Part shown: in pieces, positions 42,700 to 51,305 of the stretch
How the letters are laid out: each line of letters begins with the position of its first letter
Numbering within the stretch: the stretch's first letter is position 1
Source: Massilia sp. WG5
GTDB lineage: Bacteria; Pseudomonadota; Gammaproteobacteria; Burkholderiales; Burkholderiaceae_D
Length of the DNA stretch: 64,000 bases
Assembly: GCF_001412595.2 (NCBI RefSeq)
Contig: NZ_CP012640.2
Location: 62,001-126,000 of the forward strand
Direction of reading: 5' to 3'
The notes under the pieces: generated by a model
The model's database searches: none
Told to the model about the DNA's origin: nothing
Seen by the model: the letters and a program-made list of their open reading frames with translations, nothing else
Program-made: the position numbers and the translations under genes

Positions 42700-43736
42700 C
42701 CATCTTCACGATCTGCCTGCTGGCGCTGCTGCTGGCGCTGTCGGCCTGGCTCCTGCTCGCCGGCTGGGTCCTGTTCGACCGGCTGCGCTACGAGCGCCTG
42801 CTGGCCCGACTGGTCCGCTCTGCGGGCGCCGCTGGCTTGCCCGGCGAGCCATCCGCGCGCCTGCCGCGCGGCGCCAGCCGCGGCGCGCTGCACCGGCTGC
42901 TGCTCGATCCCGACATGCCGGCCGCGCTGCGCGACCATATTGCGCAAGGCCTGCTGGCGGCGGACGGCTTGCCGAAACTGCTGCGCGACGCCGGCGCGGG
43001 CGGCGGCGGGCGCCGCCGATGGCGCCGGATCGCGGCATGGGAAGTGCTGCGCCGCACCGGCTATGGCGGCCTGCACGGGATCCTGGGGGCCGCGCTCGCG
43101 CAGGGCGACCCGGCCGTGCAGCTGGCCGCCGTCGGCATGCTGGGCGCCCTGGCCGACCAGCGCGCGGCGGCGATGCTGGTCGAGGCCCTGCGCGAGGGCC
43201 GCGGCGCCGCCCACTGCATCGTCATGCAGCTGGACCGCTTCGAGAGCGAAGCCGTGGTTGGCTTGCTGACGCCCCTGCTCGACGACGAGCGCGCCGTGCT
43301 GCGGGTGCATGCGATCGCGGTGCTGGGCCGCCACCGGCTGCCCGGGATGGACCAGCGGCTCGGCGCCTTTGGCGGCGACGCCAACCCGGCCGTACGCAAG
43401 GCGGTGGCGCAGGCGATGGGGGATCTCGGCGGGCCGCACGCCCTGATCGTCGCGTCGGAGCTGTTGCGCGACCGGCAGGGCTATGTGAGGGCGCACGCGG
43501 TGCGCGCCCTGCACAATATTTCGCTGACGCGTCCGATCCGGCTGGATTACCTGCTGGCGCCCTTGCAGTCCGACGACGACTGGTGGGTGCGGCTGGCGGT
43601 GCGCGACGCCATGCTGCGCGCGCTGGATGGCCCATCGGGCAAGGCCCCGCAGCTCGGCGCGGGCGTGGAATGGGGGCAGGACGGCGCCGGCGACGGCCGC
43701 GCCGTGCCCGAAGTGGCCGGCGGCGGCAGGAGCTGA
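42696..43736 (+). CDS. Membrane-anchored HEAT-repeat protein (TTG start)
   Basis: A protein of about 346 residues. No ATG or GTG fits; the TTG at 42696 overlaps the yaiO-like stop (TTGA) and directly precedes a membrane anchor (TIFTICLLALLLALSAWLLLAGWVLF). The remainder is alpha-helical HEAT repeats (AAWEVLRRTGYGGLHGILGAAL, PAVQLAAVGMLGALAD, ERAVLRVHAIAVLGRH, PAVRKAVAQAMGDLGG, GYVRAHAVRALHNI). A scaffold linking the synthase to the outer-membrane barrel is plausible. Its stop lies one base before the synthase ATG. Confidence 0.8.
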   Translation: MTIFTICLLALLLALSAWLLLAGWVLFDRLRYERLLARLVRSAGAAGLPGEPSARLPRGASRGALHRLLLDPDMPAALRDHIAQGLLAADGLPKLLRDAGAGGGGRRRWRRIAAWEVLRRTGYGGLHGILGAALAQGDPAVQLAAVGMLGALADQRAAAMLVEALREGRGAAHCIVMQLDRFESEAVVGLLTPLLDDERAVLRVHAIAVLGRHRLPGMDQRLGAFGGDANPAVRKAVAQAMGDLGGPHALIVASELLRDRQGYVRAHAVRALHNISLTRPIRLDYLLAPLQSDDDWWVRLAVRDAMLRALDGPSGKAPQLGAGVEWGQDGAGDGRAVPEVAGGGRS

Positions 43737-43737
43737 C

Positions 43738-45159
43738 ATGGAAACGATCGACTCGCAGATCTCGGAATTCGCCCACGGCGCGCTGGCGCTCGGCGTGGGC
43801 TATACCGCGGTGTTCTTCCTGCTGGTGGCCGGCATGCTGGCGCTGTCGTCGGCGCGGCACCGCGCTGGCGCACTGCAGCGGCGCACCGCGGACCTCGGCC
43901 TGATGGCGAAGTCGCCGTTCTCGCTGCCGGTCAGCGTGGTGGTCTCGGCCTACAACGAGGAGGCGATGATCCTGGCCTCGGTCCGTTCGCTGCTGGGGCA
44001 GACCTATTCGGAGTTCGAGGTCATCGTGGTCGACGACGGCTCGACCGACAGCACGCTGGAACTGCTGATGCAGGCCTACTCGCTGAAGCCGGACACCACG
44101 CGCTTCCCGCACGTCCTGCCGCACAAGGCGCTGCAGCGGGTCTATCTCAGCACGGTCGACACGCGCCTGATCGTGGTGTCCAAGGAGAACGGCGGCAACA
44201 AGGCCGACGCCATGAACTGCGGCGCCAACCTGACGCGCTATCCCTACCTGGTGTCGGTGGACGGCGACACCGTCTATTATCCGGACGCGCTGCTGCAGAC
44301 GATGGCGCCGGTGAACCAGGACCCGGAACACATCGTCGGCATCACCAGCTTCTTCGGCAACAGCCGGGTGCCCGAAGCGCCGTCGCACGACGCCAGCGGC
44401 AAGCGCACCGTCGACATCCACCTGCTGAGCAACTTCCAGCACCTGGATCTGATGCGTTCCTTCATCGGCGCGCGCCTGGCCTGGACCCGCCTCAACTGCA
44501 TGATGTGCAACCCGGGCGGCTTCGCGATCTGGCGGCGCGCCGAATTCATGGCGGTCGGCGGCTTTTCGAACAGCTTCAGCTGCGAGGACATCGAACTCAC
44601 CTTCCGCATGCACGAGTGGTGCCGGCGCCGCGGCCAGCCCTACCGCCTGGTGTCCTTGCCCGGCATCGTGGCCTGCACCGAAGGTCCGGAGCGGGCGGAC
44701 AGCCTGATCCGCCAACGGGCGCGCTGGCAGAAGGTGGTGCTGGAAGTGGTCTGGCATTACCGCCGCATGCTGCTGCGGCCCCGCTACGGCACGGTCGGCA
44801 TGCTGGCCTTTCCCTACTTCCTCCTGTACGAAGCGATCGCGCCCACGGTGCAGCTGCTGTCGCTGCTGTCCCTGGTGCTGGCGGCCTGGCTCGGCATCAT
44901 CGAATGGCCGGCCTACCTGTGCATGCTGGGGGCGGTGGCCTTCTGCGGCGCGCTCGCCGCCGCCGGCAGCGTAGCCCTGCACGACCAGAGCTACCGCGAT
45001 TACCGCTTCGCGCACCTGGCCCGGCTGCTGCTGATAGGTCCGCTCGACCTGTTCTATTTCCGGCCGCTGATCATGATCGCCGGCGTGCGCGGCACCTGGC
45101 AGTTCCTGAAGGGCGACCGCGGCTGGGACAAATTCGAGCGCAACGTACGCGCTGCCTGA
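43738..45159 (+). CDS. Processive GT2 glycosyltransferase (IcaA/PgaC-like polysaccharide synthase)
   Basis: A 473-residue family-2 membrane glycosyltransferase. The catalytic motifs are complete: VVVSAYNEE, VVDDGSTDS (Asp99-Asp100), VDGDTVYY (about 173), CEDIELTF (about 282) and QRARWQK, the (Q/R)xxRW signature of processive synthases (about 325-330). One membrane segment at the N-terminus (residues 18-36) and four at the C-terminus fit a synthase that spans the inner membrane while polymerising. The product is probably an exopolysaccharide exported through the YaiO-like barrel. Confidence 0.9.
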   Translation: METIDSQISEFAHGALALGVGYTAVFFLLVAGMLALSSARHRAGALQRRTADLGLMAKSPFSLPVSVVVSAYNEEAMILASVRSLLGQTYSEFEVIVVDDGSTDSTLELLMQAYSLKPDTTRFPHVLPHKALQRVYLSTVDTRLIVVSKENGGNKADAMNCGANLTRYPYLVSVDGDTVYYPDALLQTMAPVNQDPEHIVGITSFFGNSRVPEAPSHDASGKRTVDIHLLSNFQHLDLMRSFIGARLAWTRLNCMMCNPGGFAIWRRAEFMAVGGFSNSFSCEDIELTFRMHEWCRRRGQPYRLVSLPGIVACTEGPERADSLIRQRARWQKVVLEVVWHYRRMLLRPRYGTVGMLAFPYFLLYEAIAPTVQLLSLLSLVLAAWLGIIEWPAYLCMLGAVAFCGALAAAGSVALHDQSYRDYRFAHLARLLLIGPLDLFYFRPLIMIAGVRGTWQFLKGDRGWDKFERNVRAA

Positions 45160-45179
45160 AGGACCTAAAGGAGAATGGC

Positions 45180-46124
45180 ATGCATGTCCTGATTACCGGA
45201 GGGGCGGGCTTCATCGGCTCGCATACGGCCGAGAGGCTGCTGGAAGTCGGCGCCCGGGTCCGCGTCCTCGACAACTTGTCCAGCGGCAAGCTGGAGAATC
45301 TGCCGCCCGACGCGCCCAACCTGGCGTTCGTGCGCGGCGACGTGCGCGACGCGCTGGCGGTCGACGCCGCGCTGGAGGGGATCTCGCACGTTCTGCACCT
45401 CGCGGCCCAGGTCTCGGTCGCGGCCTCGGTCGAGGACCCGGTCGGCTCGGGCGCGACCAATGTCGGCGGCTTCCTGCAGGTGCTGGACAGCGCGCGCCGG
45501 CGCGGGGTACGGCGCTTCGTGTACGCCTCCAGTTCGGCGGTCTACGGACCGGTCGAAGGTGGGATGGCCTTCGAAGCCACGCCGGCGAACCCGATGTCGC
45601 CGTACGGGCTGGAAAAGAAGATCGACGACCTGTATGCGGGCCTGTACGGGCAGCTGTACGGCGTCTCCTGCGCCGGCCTGCGCTACTTCAACGTGTTCGG
45701 TCCGCGCCAGGACGCCTCCTCGCCGTATTCGGGCGTGATCAGCCTGTTCATGCGCTCGCTGCGCAGCGGCGAGCCGCTCGGCATCTACGGCGACGGCCGG
45801 CAGACCCGCGATTTCATCAACGTACGCGATGTCGCGCGGGCCAATGCCAGGGCCCTCGACGCGTCCTTCGAGGGCGTCTGCAACGTCTGCACCGGTATCC
45901 GCACCAGCCTGCTGGACCTGACCCGTATCCTCGGTGAGGTCAGTGGGCGGCCGGTGACCGTCCGCGCACTGGGCGAACGCGCGGGCGACATCCGCCATTC
46001 GTGCGGCGACAACACGCGTCTCCGCACGGAACTGGGCATTTCCACTTTCACCAGCATCGAGACCGGCTTGCGCCGGCTGTGGAACGAGACTGGTACCTAC
46101 ACCAAAGCCAAGGAGCCATCATGA
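45180..46124 (+). CDS. GalE/WbpP-like nucleotide-sugar 4-epimerase (extended SDR)
   Basis: A 314-residue extended SDR enzyme. [21 protein letters not shown] is the NAD-binding start, the YxxxK motif is in [18 protein letters not shown], and [32 protein letters not shown] and [19 protein letters not shown] match UDP-GlcNAc 4-epimerases of the WbpP/TviC kind. AAGGAG lies seven bases before the ATG. Its stop overlaps the dehydrogenase start (ATGA), and such epimerase-dehydrogenase pairs typically make UDP-GalNAcA or similar sugars. Confidence 0.88.
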   Translation: MHVLITGGAGFIGSHTAERLLEVGARVRVLDNLSSGKLENLPPDAPNLAFVRGDVRDALAVDAALEGISHVLHLAAQVSVAASVEDPVGSGATNVGGFLQVLDSARRRGVRRFVYASSSAVYGPVEGGMAFEATPANPMSPYGLEKKIDDLYAGLYGQLYGVSCAGLRYFNVFGPRQDASSPYSGVISLFMRSLRSGEPLGIYGDGRQTRDFINVRDVARANARALDASFEGVCNVCTGIRTSLLDLTRILGEVSGRPVTVRALGERAGDIRHSCGDNTRLRTELGISTFTSIETGLRRLWNETGTYTKAKEPS

Positions 46125-47467
46125 GAGAACAGGAAGCACTTCCCAGCGGTGAGCGCATCAGCTTGTGCGAGCGGCTCGTCGACCGGATCGAAACCCGCGA
46201 GGCCGTCATCGGCATCGTCGGCCTCGGTTATGTGGGAACGCCCCTGGCGCTGCGCTATACCGAAGCAGGCTTCAGGGTCATCGGCTTCGACAAGGATCCG
46301 GACAAGATCCAAGCCCTGAACATGGGCAACAGCTACATCGAGCACATCAGTGCGGCGGCAATCGCCAGCGCGCGCGCGCGCGGGCTCGAAGCGACCACCG
46401 ACATGGCGCGGGCGGCGGAAGCGGACTGCCTGATCATCTGCGTGCCGACGCCGCTGAACGCGTCGCGCGAACCGGACCTCAGCTACGTGATCGAGACCGT
46501 GGAAGCGCTGGTGCCGCACCTGCGCGAGGGCCAGATCCTGTCGCTGGAAAGCACCACCTACCCGGGCACGACGGCGGAAGAACTGAAGCCGCGCGTGGAG
46601 GGCAGGGGGCTGTCGATCGGCCAGGATTTCTTCCTGGTGTTTTCGCCCGAACGCGAGGATCCGGGCAATGCGCACTTCAGCACCCGCGACATCCCGAAGG
46701 TGTGCGGCGGCGACACGCCGGCCTGCCAGCGCGCCGGGATGGCGCTGTACGGCGCCGCGGTGGACAACGTGGTGCCGGTCAGCTCGACCCGCTCGGCGGA
46801 ACTCACCAAGCTGCTGGAGAACATCTACCGTTCGGTGAACATCGGCCTGATCAACGAGATGAAGATGATCGCGGACAGCATGGACATCGACATCCACGAG
46901 GTCATCCGCGCCGCCGCCACCAAGCCCTTCGGCTTCACCGTGCACTACCCCGGTCCGGGGCTGGGCGGACACTGCATTCCGATCGACCCCTTCTACCTGA
47001 CTTGGAAGGCGCGGCAGTACGGCGTCGCGACCCGCTTCATCGAACTGGCCGGCGAGATCAACGACCACATGCCGCGCTGGGTGATCGACAAGGTGGCGAC
47101 GGCCCTGAACCGGGAAGGCAGGCCGATCAAGGATGCGCGCATCCTGATCCTCGGCCTGTCTTACAAGAAAGACGTGGACGACCTGCGCGAATCGCCATCG
47201 ATAAAGATCATGAACATGCTCAGCGACCGCGGCGCGACGGTGGCGTATTCGGATCCGCATATCCCGTCCTACACGGGCCGCGGCAAGCACGCGCAAGCGC
47301 TCGAGAGCGTCGCGCTGACCGCGGAATCGATCGCGTCCTTCGACGTGCTGGTGCTGGCGACCAACCATGCGGACTTCGACTACCAGCTCATCCTCGACAA
47401 TGCCCGGCTGATTGTCGATACGCGAGGGGTGTACAGCAGGACGCATGCGAATGTCGTGATGTCCTGA
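46121..47467 (+). CDS. Nucleotide-sugar dehydrogenase (WbpA/WbpO/TviB type)
   Basis: A 448-residue UDP-sugar 6-dehydrogenase. Motifs: [70 protein letters not shown], and the catalytic Cys in [21 protein letters not shown]. The [12 protein letters not shown] form is characteristic of UDP-GlcNAc/ManNAc dehydrogenases rather than UDP-glucose dehydrogenase, which suggests an amino-uronic acid. It is the last gene of the operon, followed by a strong terminator. Confidence 0.9.
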   Translation: MREQEALPSGERISLCERLVDRIETREAVIGIVGLGYVGTPLALRYTEAGFRVIGFDKDPDKIQALNMGNSYIEHISAAAIASARARGLEATTDMARAAEADCLIICVPTPLNASREPDLSYVIETVEALVPHLREGQILSLESTTYPGTTAEELKPRVEGRGLSIGQDFFLVFSPEREDPGNAHFSTRDIPKVCGGDTPACQRAGMALYGAAVDNVVPVSSTRSAELTKLLENIYRSVNIGLINEMKMIADSMDIDIHEVIRAAATKPFGFTVHYPGPGLGGHCIPIDPFYLTWKARQYGVATRFIELAGEINDHMPRWVIDKVATALNREGRPIKDARILILGLSYKKDVDDLRESPSIKIMNMLSDRGATVAYSDPHIPSYTGRGKHAQALESVALTAESIASFDVLVLATNHADFDYQLILDNARLIVDTRGVYSRTHANVVMS

Positions 47468-47492
47468 AGAATTCCGACGAATGTCCTGAAAG

Positions 47493-47535
47493 AAACGGCC
47501 GCCCCGGCGAAGTACGCCGGGGCGGCCGTTTTCTT
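47493..47535 (+). terminator. Strong rho-independent terminator after the dehydrogenase gene
   Basis: A perfect 17-bp stem (AAACGGCCGCCCCGGCG at 47493-47509 with its complement at 47515-47531) around loop AAGTA is followed by TCTTG after a TTTT stretch. It lies 25 bases past the stop and should end the exopolysaccharide transcript. Confidence 0.92.
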
Positions 47536-47540
47536 GCCAA

Positions 47541-47561
47541 GTTCGGTATGTCTGAGGGAAC
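47541..47561. promoter_or_regulatory. 21-bp GTTC...GAAC motif, copy B
   Basis: The site reads GTTCGGTATG, TCTGAGG, GAAC. Compared with copy C it differs at only two positions. Copies B and C are 52 bp apart start to start, close to five helical turns. Confidence 0.65.
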
Positions 47562-47592
47562 AATTGGTTTTCTTTGCAATGTTTTCTTCAAC

Positions 47593-47613
47593 GTTCCGTA
47601 TGTCTGAAGGAAC
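47593..47613. promoter_or_regulatory. 21-bp GTTC...GAAC motif, copy C
   Basis: The site reads GTTCCGTATG, TCTGAAG, GAAC, with GTTCC/GGAAC as 5-bp dyad arms. It ends 77 bases before the ATG of the secreted-protein gene. A looser relative lies at 47471-47496, before and inside the terminator. Confidence 0.65.
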
Positions 47614-47690
47614 TATTTCCTGATTTCACATTTGTTTCCGCGCGTCATTCGGTTATGCTGGCTTTCCTTAGCACAACTAGTGGTCATGAC

Positions 47691-48599
47691 ATGCGGATTA
47701 CCAAGATTTTCTCCTCGCTGGCAGTCGCCGGCCTGATCGGTTTCACTGCCTTCGGTTCGGCCAACGCCGCTACCACCACGGACGTCCTTGCGGCAACCAA
47801 TACCCGCGCCATGTGGTCCTGGTACGACACTGACGTCGCCACCGTGACCAAGCAGAACACCATGCTCGACTTCGCCGTCGCACGCAAGGTGAACCGCATC
47901 TACCTGCAAAGCGAGACCCTGCTCGGCAAGCCGGCGCTGCTGGCCGCCTTCCTGGACCGCGCCGCGGCGCGCGGCATCAAGGTCGAGCTGCTGTTCGGCG
48001 CGGCCAACTGGGTGCTCCCGGTCAACCACGCTTACGTGGTCAACCTGGTCAAGCGCACCAATACCTTCGTCGCAAGCCTGAAGGGCGCACGCCCGGTCGG
48101 CATGCACTTCGATATCGAGCCGCATGGCCTGCCGGCCTGGAACACCGATCCGGTGACCCTGGGTAACCAGCTGGTCGACCTGTACGGCAAGCTGATGGCG
48201 GCCAAGGCGCCCGGCCTGACCGTCAACGCCGACATCGCGATGGGCTACGAATACGTCTCGCTGACGCGCAGCGGCGTCACCAAGACCATGTCGCAGTGGA
48301 TGGTCGACGCCACCGACAGCACGACCCTGATGGACTACCGCGACTACGGCCTCGGCGTGGACAGCATCGAATCGCACGGCATGCACCCGATCTCCTACGC
48401 CCTGTCGCGCGGCAAGCACAGCACGCTGGGCGTGGAAACCACCTGCAACCAGGAGCTGGAAAAGATCACCTTCTGCGAAGAAGGCCGCGCTCGCATGGAA
48501 ACCGAGCTGTCCATGGTCCGTTCCTACTTTCAGGGCAACGCCGGCTTCGGCGGCTTCGCGATCCACGACTACGCGAACTACCGCAAGCTCGCCAACTGA
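47691..48599 (+). CDS. Secreted protein of unknown function, TIM-barrel glycosidase-like look
   Basis: A 302-residue exported protein. The ATG at 47691 begins a clean signal peptide (KIFSSLAVAGLIGFTAFGSANA). The mature part has an N-terminal MWSWYDTDVATVT, RKVNRIYLQSETLL, GIKVELLFGAANWVLP, then PVGMHFDIEPHGLPAWN and TTLMDYRDYG, and ends FGGFAIHDYANYRK. The order of beta-strands and the DIEP motif resemble glycoside-hydrolase-like TIM barrels, with Asp and Glu in the right place to be catalytic. I do not recognise a named family. Two operator-like repeats upstream and the preceding polysaccharide operon suggest a role in exopolysaccharide processing. Confidence 0.72.
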   Translation: MRITKIFSSLAVAGLIGFTAFGSANAATTTDVLAATNTRAMWSWYDTDVATVTKQNTMLDFAVARKVNRIYLQSETLLGKPALLAAFLDRAAARGIKVELLFGAANWVLPVNHAYVVNLVKRTNTFVASLKGARPVGMHFDIEPHGLPAWNTDPVTLGNQLVDLYGKLMAAKAPGLTVNADIAMGYEYVSLTRSGVTKTMSQWMVDATDSTTLMDYRDYGLGVDSIESHGMHPISYALSRGKHSTLGVETTCNQELEKITFCEEGRARMETELSMVRSYFQGNAGFGGFAIHDYANYRKLAN

Positions 48600-48618
48600 A
48601 GCGAGGCGCGGGGCCAGC

Positions 48619-49347
48619 TCAGTGCGAGTGGCCTCCGCCCAGATAGGCGGCCACCACCTTGGGATCGGTCTTCAGGCTGGCCGCCGGACCGTGCACCGCG
48701 ATGCTGCCATTCTCGAGCACATAGCCATAGTCGGCCACGTTCAGGGCCGCCTGGGCGAACTGCTCGACCAGCAGCATCGTGACGCCCTCGGTCTTCAGGC
48801 GCGCGATGATGCGGAAGACTTCGTCGACCAGGATCGGCGCCAGGCCCATCGACGGTTCGTCGAGCAGCACCACTTCCGGGTTCAGCATCACCGCGCGCGC
48901 CATCGCCAGCATCTGTTGCTCGCCGCCGGACAGGGTGCCGGCCAGCTGGGTGCGGCGTTCCTTCAGGCGCGGGAACAGTTCCAGCGCGCGTTCGAGATCG
49001 TGCTGGATATCTCCTTTTGGGCGCGCCCGCGTGAAGCGCGGGAAGGCGCCCAGCAGCAGGTTGTCGGTCACGCTCATGGTGGCGAATACGCGTCGTCCCT
49101 CGGGCGAGTGGGCCAGCCCCGCGCGCGCGATGCGGTGCGAGTCGAGACCCGTGATGTCGCGGCCGTCGAGCTGGACGCTGCCGCTCTTCGGCTTGATCAT
49201 GCCCGAGATGGCGCGCATGGTGGTGGTCTTGCCGGCGCCGTTGCTGCCGATGAGGGTGACCAGTTTGCCCTTCGGGACTTCCAGCGAGATCCCGTGCAGG
49301 ACCTCGACCTTGCCGTAGGCGGCGTGCAGGTTCTGGATCGTTAGCAT
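48619..49347 (-). CDS. livF: LivF, branched-chain amino-acid-type ABC transporter ATPase
   Basis: A 242-residue ABC ATPase of the LivF type. Walker A is GSNGAGKTT, the signature is LSGGEQQMLAMARAVM, and Walker B is VVLLDEPSMGLAP, the LivF-specific form. The start at 49347 has GGAGGAAGC just upstream; an ATG six codons earlier is less good. It is 14 bases after the fused LivM-LivG gene and ends the unit. Confidence 0.93.
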   Translation of the reverse strand: MLTIQNLHAAYGKVEVLHGISLEVPKGKLVTLIGSNGAGKTTTMRAISGMIKPKSGSVQLDGRDITGLDSHRIARAGLAHSPEGRRVFATMSVTDNLLLGAFPRFTRARPKGDIQHDLERALELFPRLKERRTQLAGTLSGGEQQMLAMARAVMLNPEVVLLDEPSMGLAPILVDEVFRIIARLKTEGVTMLLVEQFAQAALNVADYGYVLENGSIAVHGPAASLKTDPKVVAAYLGGGHSH

Positions 49348-49361
49348 GCTTCCTCCACCTT

Positions 49362-51302
49362 TCAATGAGCCGCTTGCGGCGTCGCGTCGCTGGCGCCGCC
49401 CAGGTAGGCGTCGATCACCTTCGGATCCGACTGCACGCTGGCCGGGTTGCCCTCGGAGATCTTCTGGCCGAAGTCCAGCACCGTGACGGTGTCGCAGATC
49501 GACATCACGACGTCCATGTGGTGCTCGATCAGCACGATGGTGATGCCGTGGTCGCGGATCTTGCGGATGATCGCCATCAGCTCGCGGATGTCGGGCGCGG
49601 TCAGGCCGGCGGCCGGCTCGTCCAGCAACAGCAGGCGCGGGTCGAGCGCCAGCGCGCGGCCGATCTCGAGGAGGCGCTGCTTGCCGTAGGGGAGGTTGCG
49701 CGCTTCTTCCATCGCCAGGTCGGCCAGGCCGATGAATTCCAGGATCGCCGCCGCACGCTCGCGCGCCGCCGCTTCCTCGCGCTTGTAGCGCGGGGTGTGC
49801 AGCATGGCGTCGAACACGGTCGAGCGGAAGCTGTGGTGCAGGCCGACCAGCACGTTCTCGGTGGCGGTCATCTCGCCGAACAGCTGCACGTTCTGGAAGG
49901 TGCGGGCGATGCCCCCCAGCGCGATCTGCGAAGGCGTGCGGCCGGCGATGGCGTGGCCGGCGAACACGACGCCGCCGGCGGTCGGCTTGTAGATGCCGGT
50001 CAGGACGTTCATCATCGTGCTCTTGCCCGAGCCGTTCGGTCCGATCAGGCCGTGCACCGTACCGCGCGCCACGCTCAGGTCGACCAGGTTCAGCGCCTTC
50101 AGGCCGCCGAACTGCATCAGCACCTGTTCCACGCGCAGCAGTTCGCCGCCGGCGTCGGCTTGCGCGCGCATGCCGGCGAACGGGTCGGCCTGGCCGGCCC
50201 GCGCCGCCGCCACATGCAGGCGTCCGCGCCCGAACATGCTCTTGAAGAAGCCGACGATGCCGTCCTGCAGGTAGTACACGACGAACAGGGTCATCAGGCC
50301 GAAGATGCTCAGGCGCCAGTCGACCATGTTCTGCAGCTTGAAGGAGACCAGCGCCATCGCCAGCGTGCCGACCACCGGCACCGCGACCTTGGCCAGGGTG
50401 CTGCGGCCGCGCGCCAGCGCGAAGCCGGCGCCCAGCACCGCCAGCACGGCGGCGGCGACGGCGATCTTGCGGAACAGGTCGATGTCCGACAGGAGGCTGG
50501 GCAGCATCACGACGATCGCCGCGCCGATCAGCGAACCGAGGCGGCTCTTGCGCCCGCCCATGATCACCGCCAGCAGGAACAGGATGGTCAGCTCGAAGTT
50601 GTAGGTGTTGGGCGAGATGTACTGCTCCGAGTAGGCGTACAGGCCGCCCGCCAGGCCGGCGAAGCCGGCGCTGATCACGAAGGCGTACACCTTGTAGCGG
50701 TACACCGAGACGCCCATGCAGTCGGAGGCGATCGGGCTGTCGCGCAGGGCCTCGAAGGCGCGCCCGATGTGGGAGCGCAGCAGGCGGTGCACCAGCAGCA
50801 GCGACAGGAACATCAGGGCCGCCACCATGTAGTAGTACTGGACCTCGTTCAGCTCGAGGCCGGCCAGCTTCGGCTTGGTCAGCATGATCCCCATCGGACC
50901 GTCGGTGAGGAAGGTCATCTCGTTGATCAGGATCTGCACGATGGTGCCGAAGGCCAGCGTCACCATGGCCAGGTAGGGGCCGGTCACGCGCAGCGCCGGC
51001 AGCGCCAGGACCACGCCGAACAGGGCCGAGCCGAGCACGCTGGCCGGCAGCGTCAGGTACCAGGGCATGCCCAGCTTCAGCACCAGCACGCCGGTGATGT
51101 AGGAACCGATCCCGAACAGGCCGGCGTGGCCCAGCGAGACCTGGCCGGTATAGCCGACCACGATGTCCAGGCCGTACAGCAGGATGGCGTAGATCAGGAT
51201 GGTCTCGGCCAGGTGCACGTAGTAGGGATTCGTGAACAGCAGCGGATAGGCCGCGACCAGGATGATGCCGAGGGCGACGGCGCTTGCAGTCTTTTTATTC
51301 AT
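49362..51302 (-). CDS. Fused LivM permease - LivG ATPase
   Basis: A 646-residue fusion of two normally separate transporter parts. Residues 1-350 are a LivM-type permease (VGYTGQVSLGHAGLFGIGSY, then LAMVTLAFGTIVQILIN, and RDSPIASDCMGVSVYRYKVYAFVISA) with extra C-terminal membrane segments. A linker (about 355-395) leads to a LivG-type ATPase: FGGLKALNLVDLS, Walker A GPNGSGKST (421-429), IARTFQNVQLF, signature LPYGKQRLLEIGRAL and Walker B LLLLDEPAAGL. The frame is unbroken and there is no internal ribosome site, so the fusion looks real. Confidence 0.9.
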   Translation of the reverse strand: MNKKTASAVALGIILVAAYPLLFTNPYYVHLAETILIYAILLYGLDIVVGYTGQVSLGHAGLFGIGSYITGVLVLKLGMPWYLTLPASVLGSALFGVVLALPALRVTGPYLAMVTLAFGTIVQILINEMTFLTDGPMGIMLTKPKLAGLELNEVQYYYMVAALMFLSLLLVHRLLRSHIGRAFEALRDSPIASDCMGVSVYRYKVYAFVISAGFAGLAGGLYAYSEQYISPNTYNFELTILFLLAVIMGGRKSRLGSLIGAAIVVMLPSLLSDIDLFRKIAVAAAVLAVLGAGFALARGRSTLAKVAVPVVGTLAMALVSFKLQNMVDWRLSIFGLMTLFVVYYLQDGIVGFFKSMFGRGRLHVAAARAGQADPFAGMRAQADAGGELLRVEQVLMQFGGLKALNLVDLSVARGTVHGLIGPNGSGKSTMMNVLTGIYKPTAGGVVFAGHAIAGRTPSQIALGGIARTFQNVQLFGEMTATENVLVGLHHSFRSTVFDAMLHTPRYKREEAAARERAAAILEFIGLADLAMEEARNLPYGKQRLLEIGRALALDPRLLLLDEPAAGLTAPDIRELMAIIRKIRDHGITIVLIEHHMDVVMSICDTVTVLDFGQKISEGNPASVQSDPKVIDAYLGGASDATPQAAH

Positions 51303-51305
51303 GCC

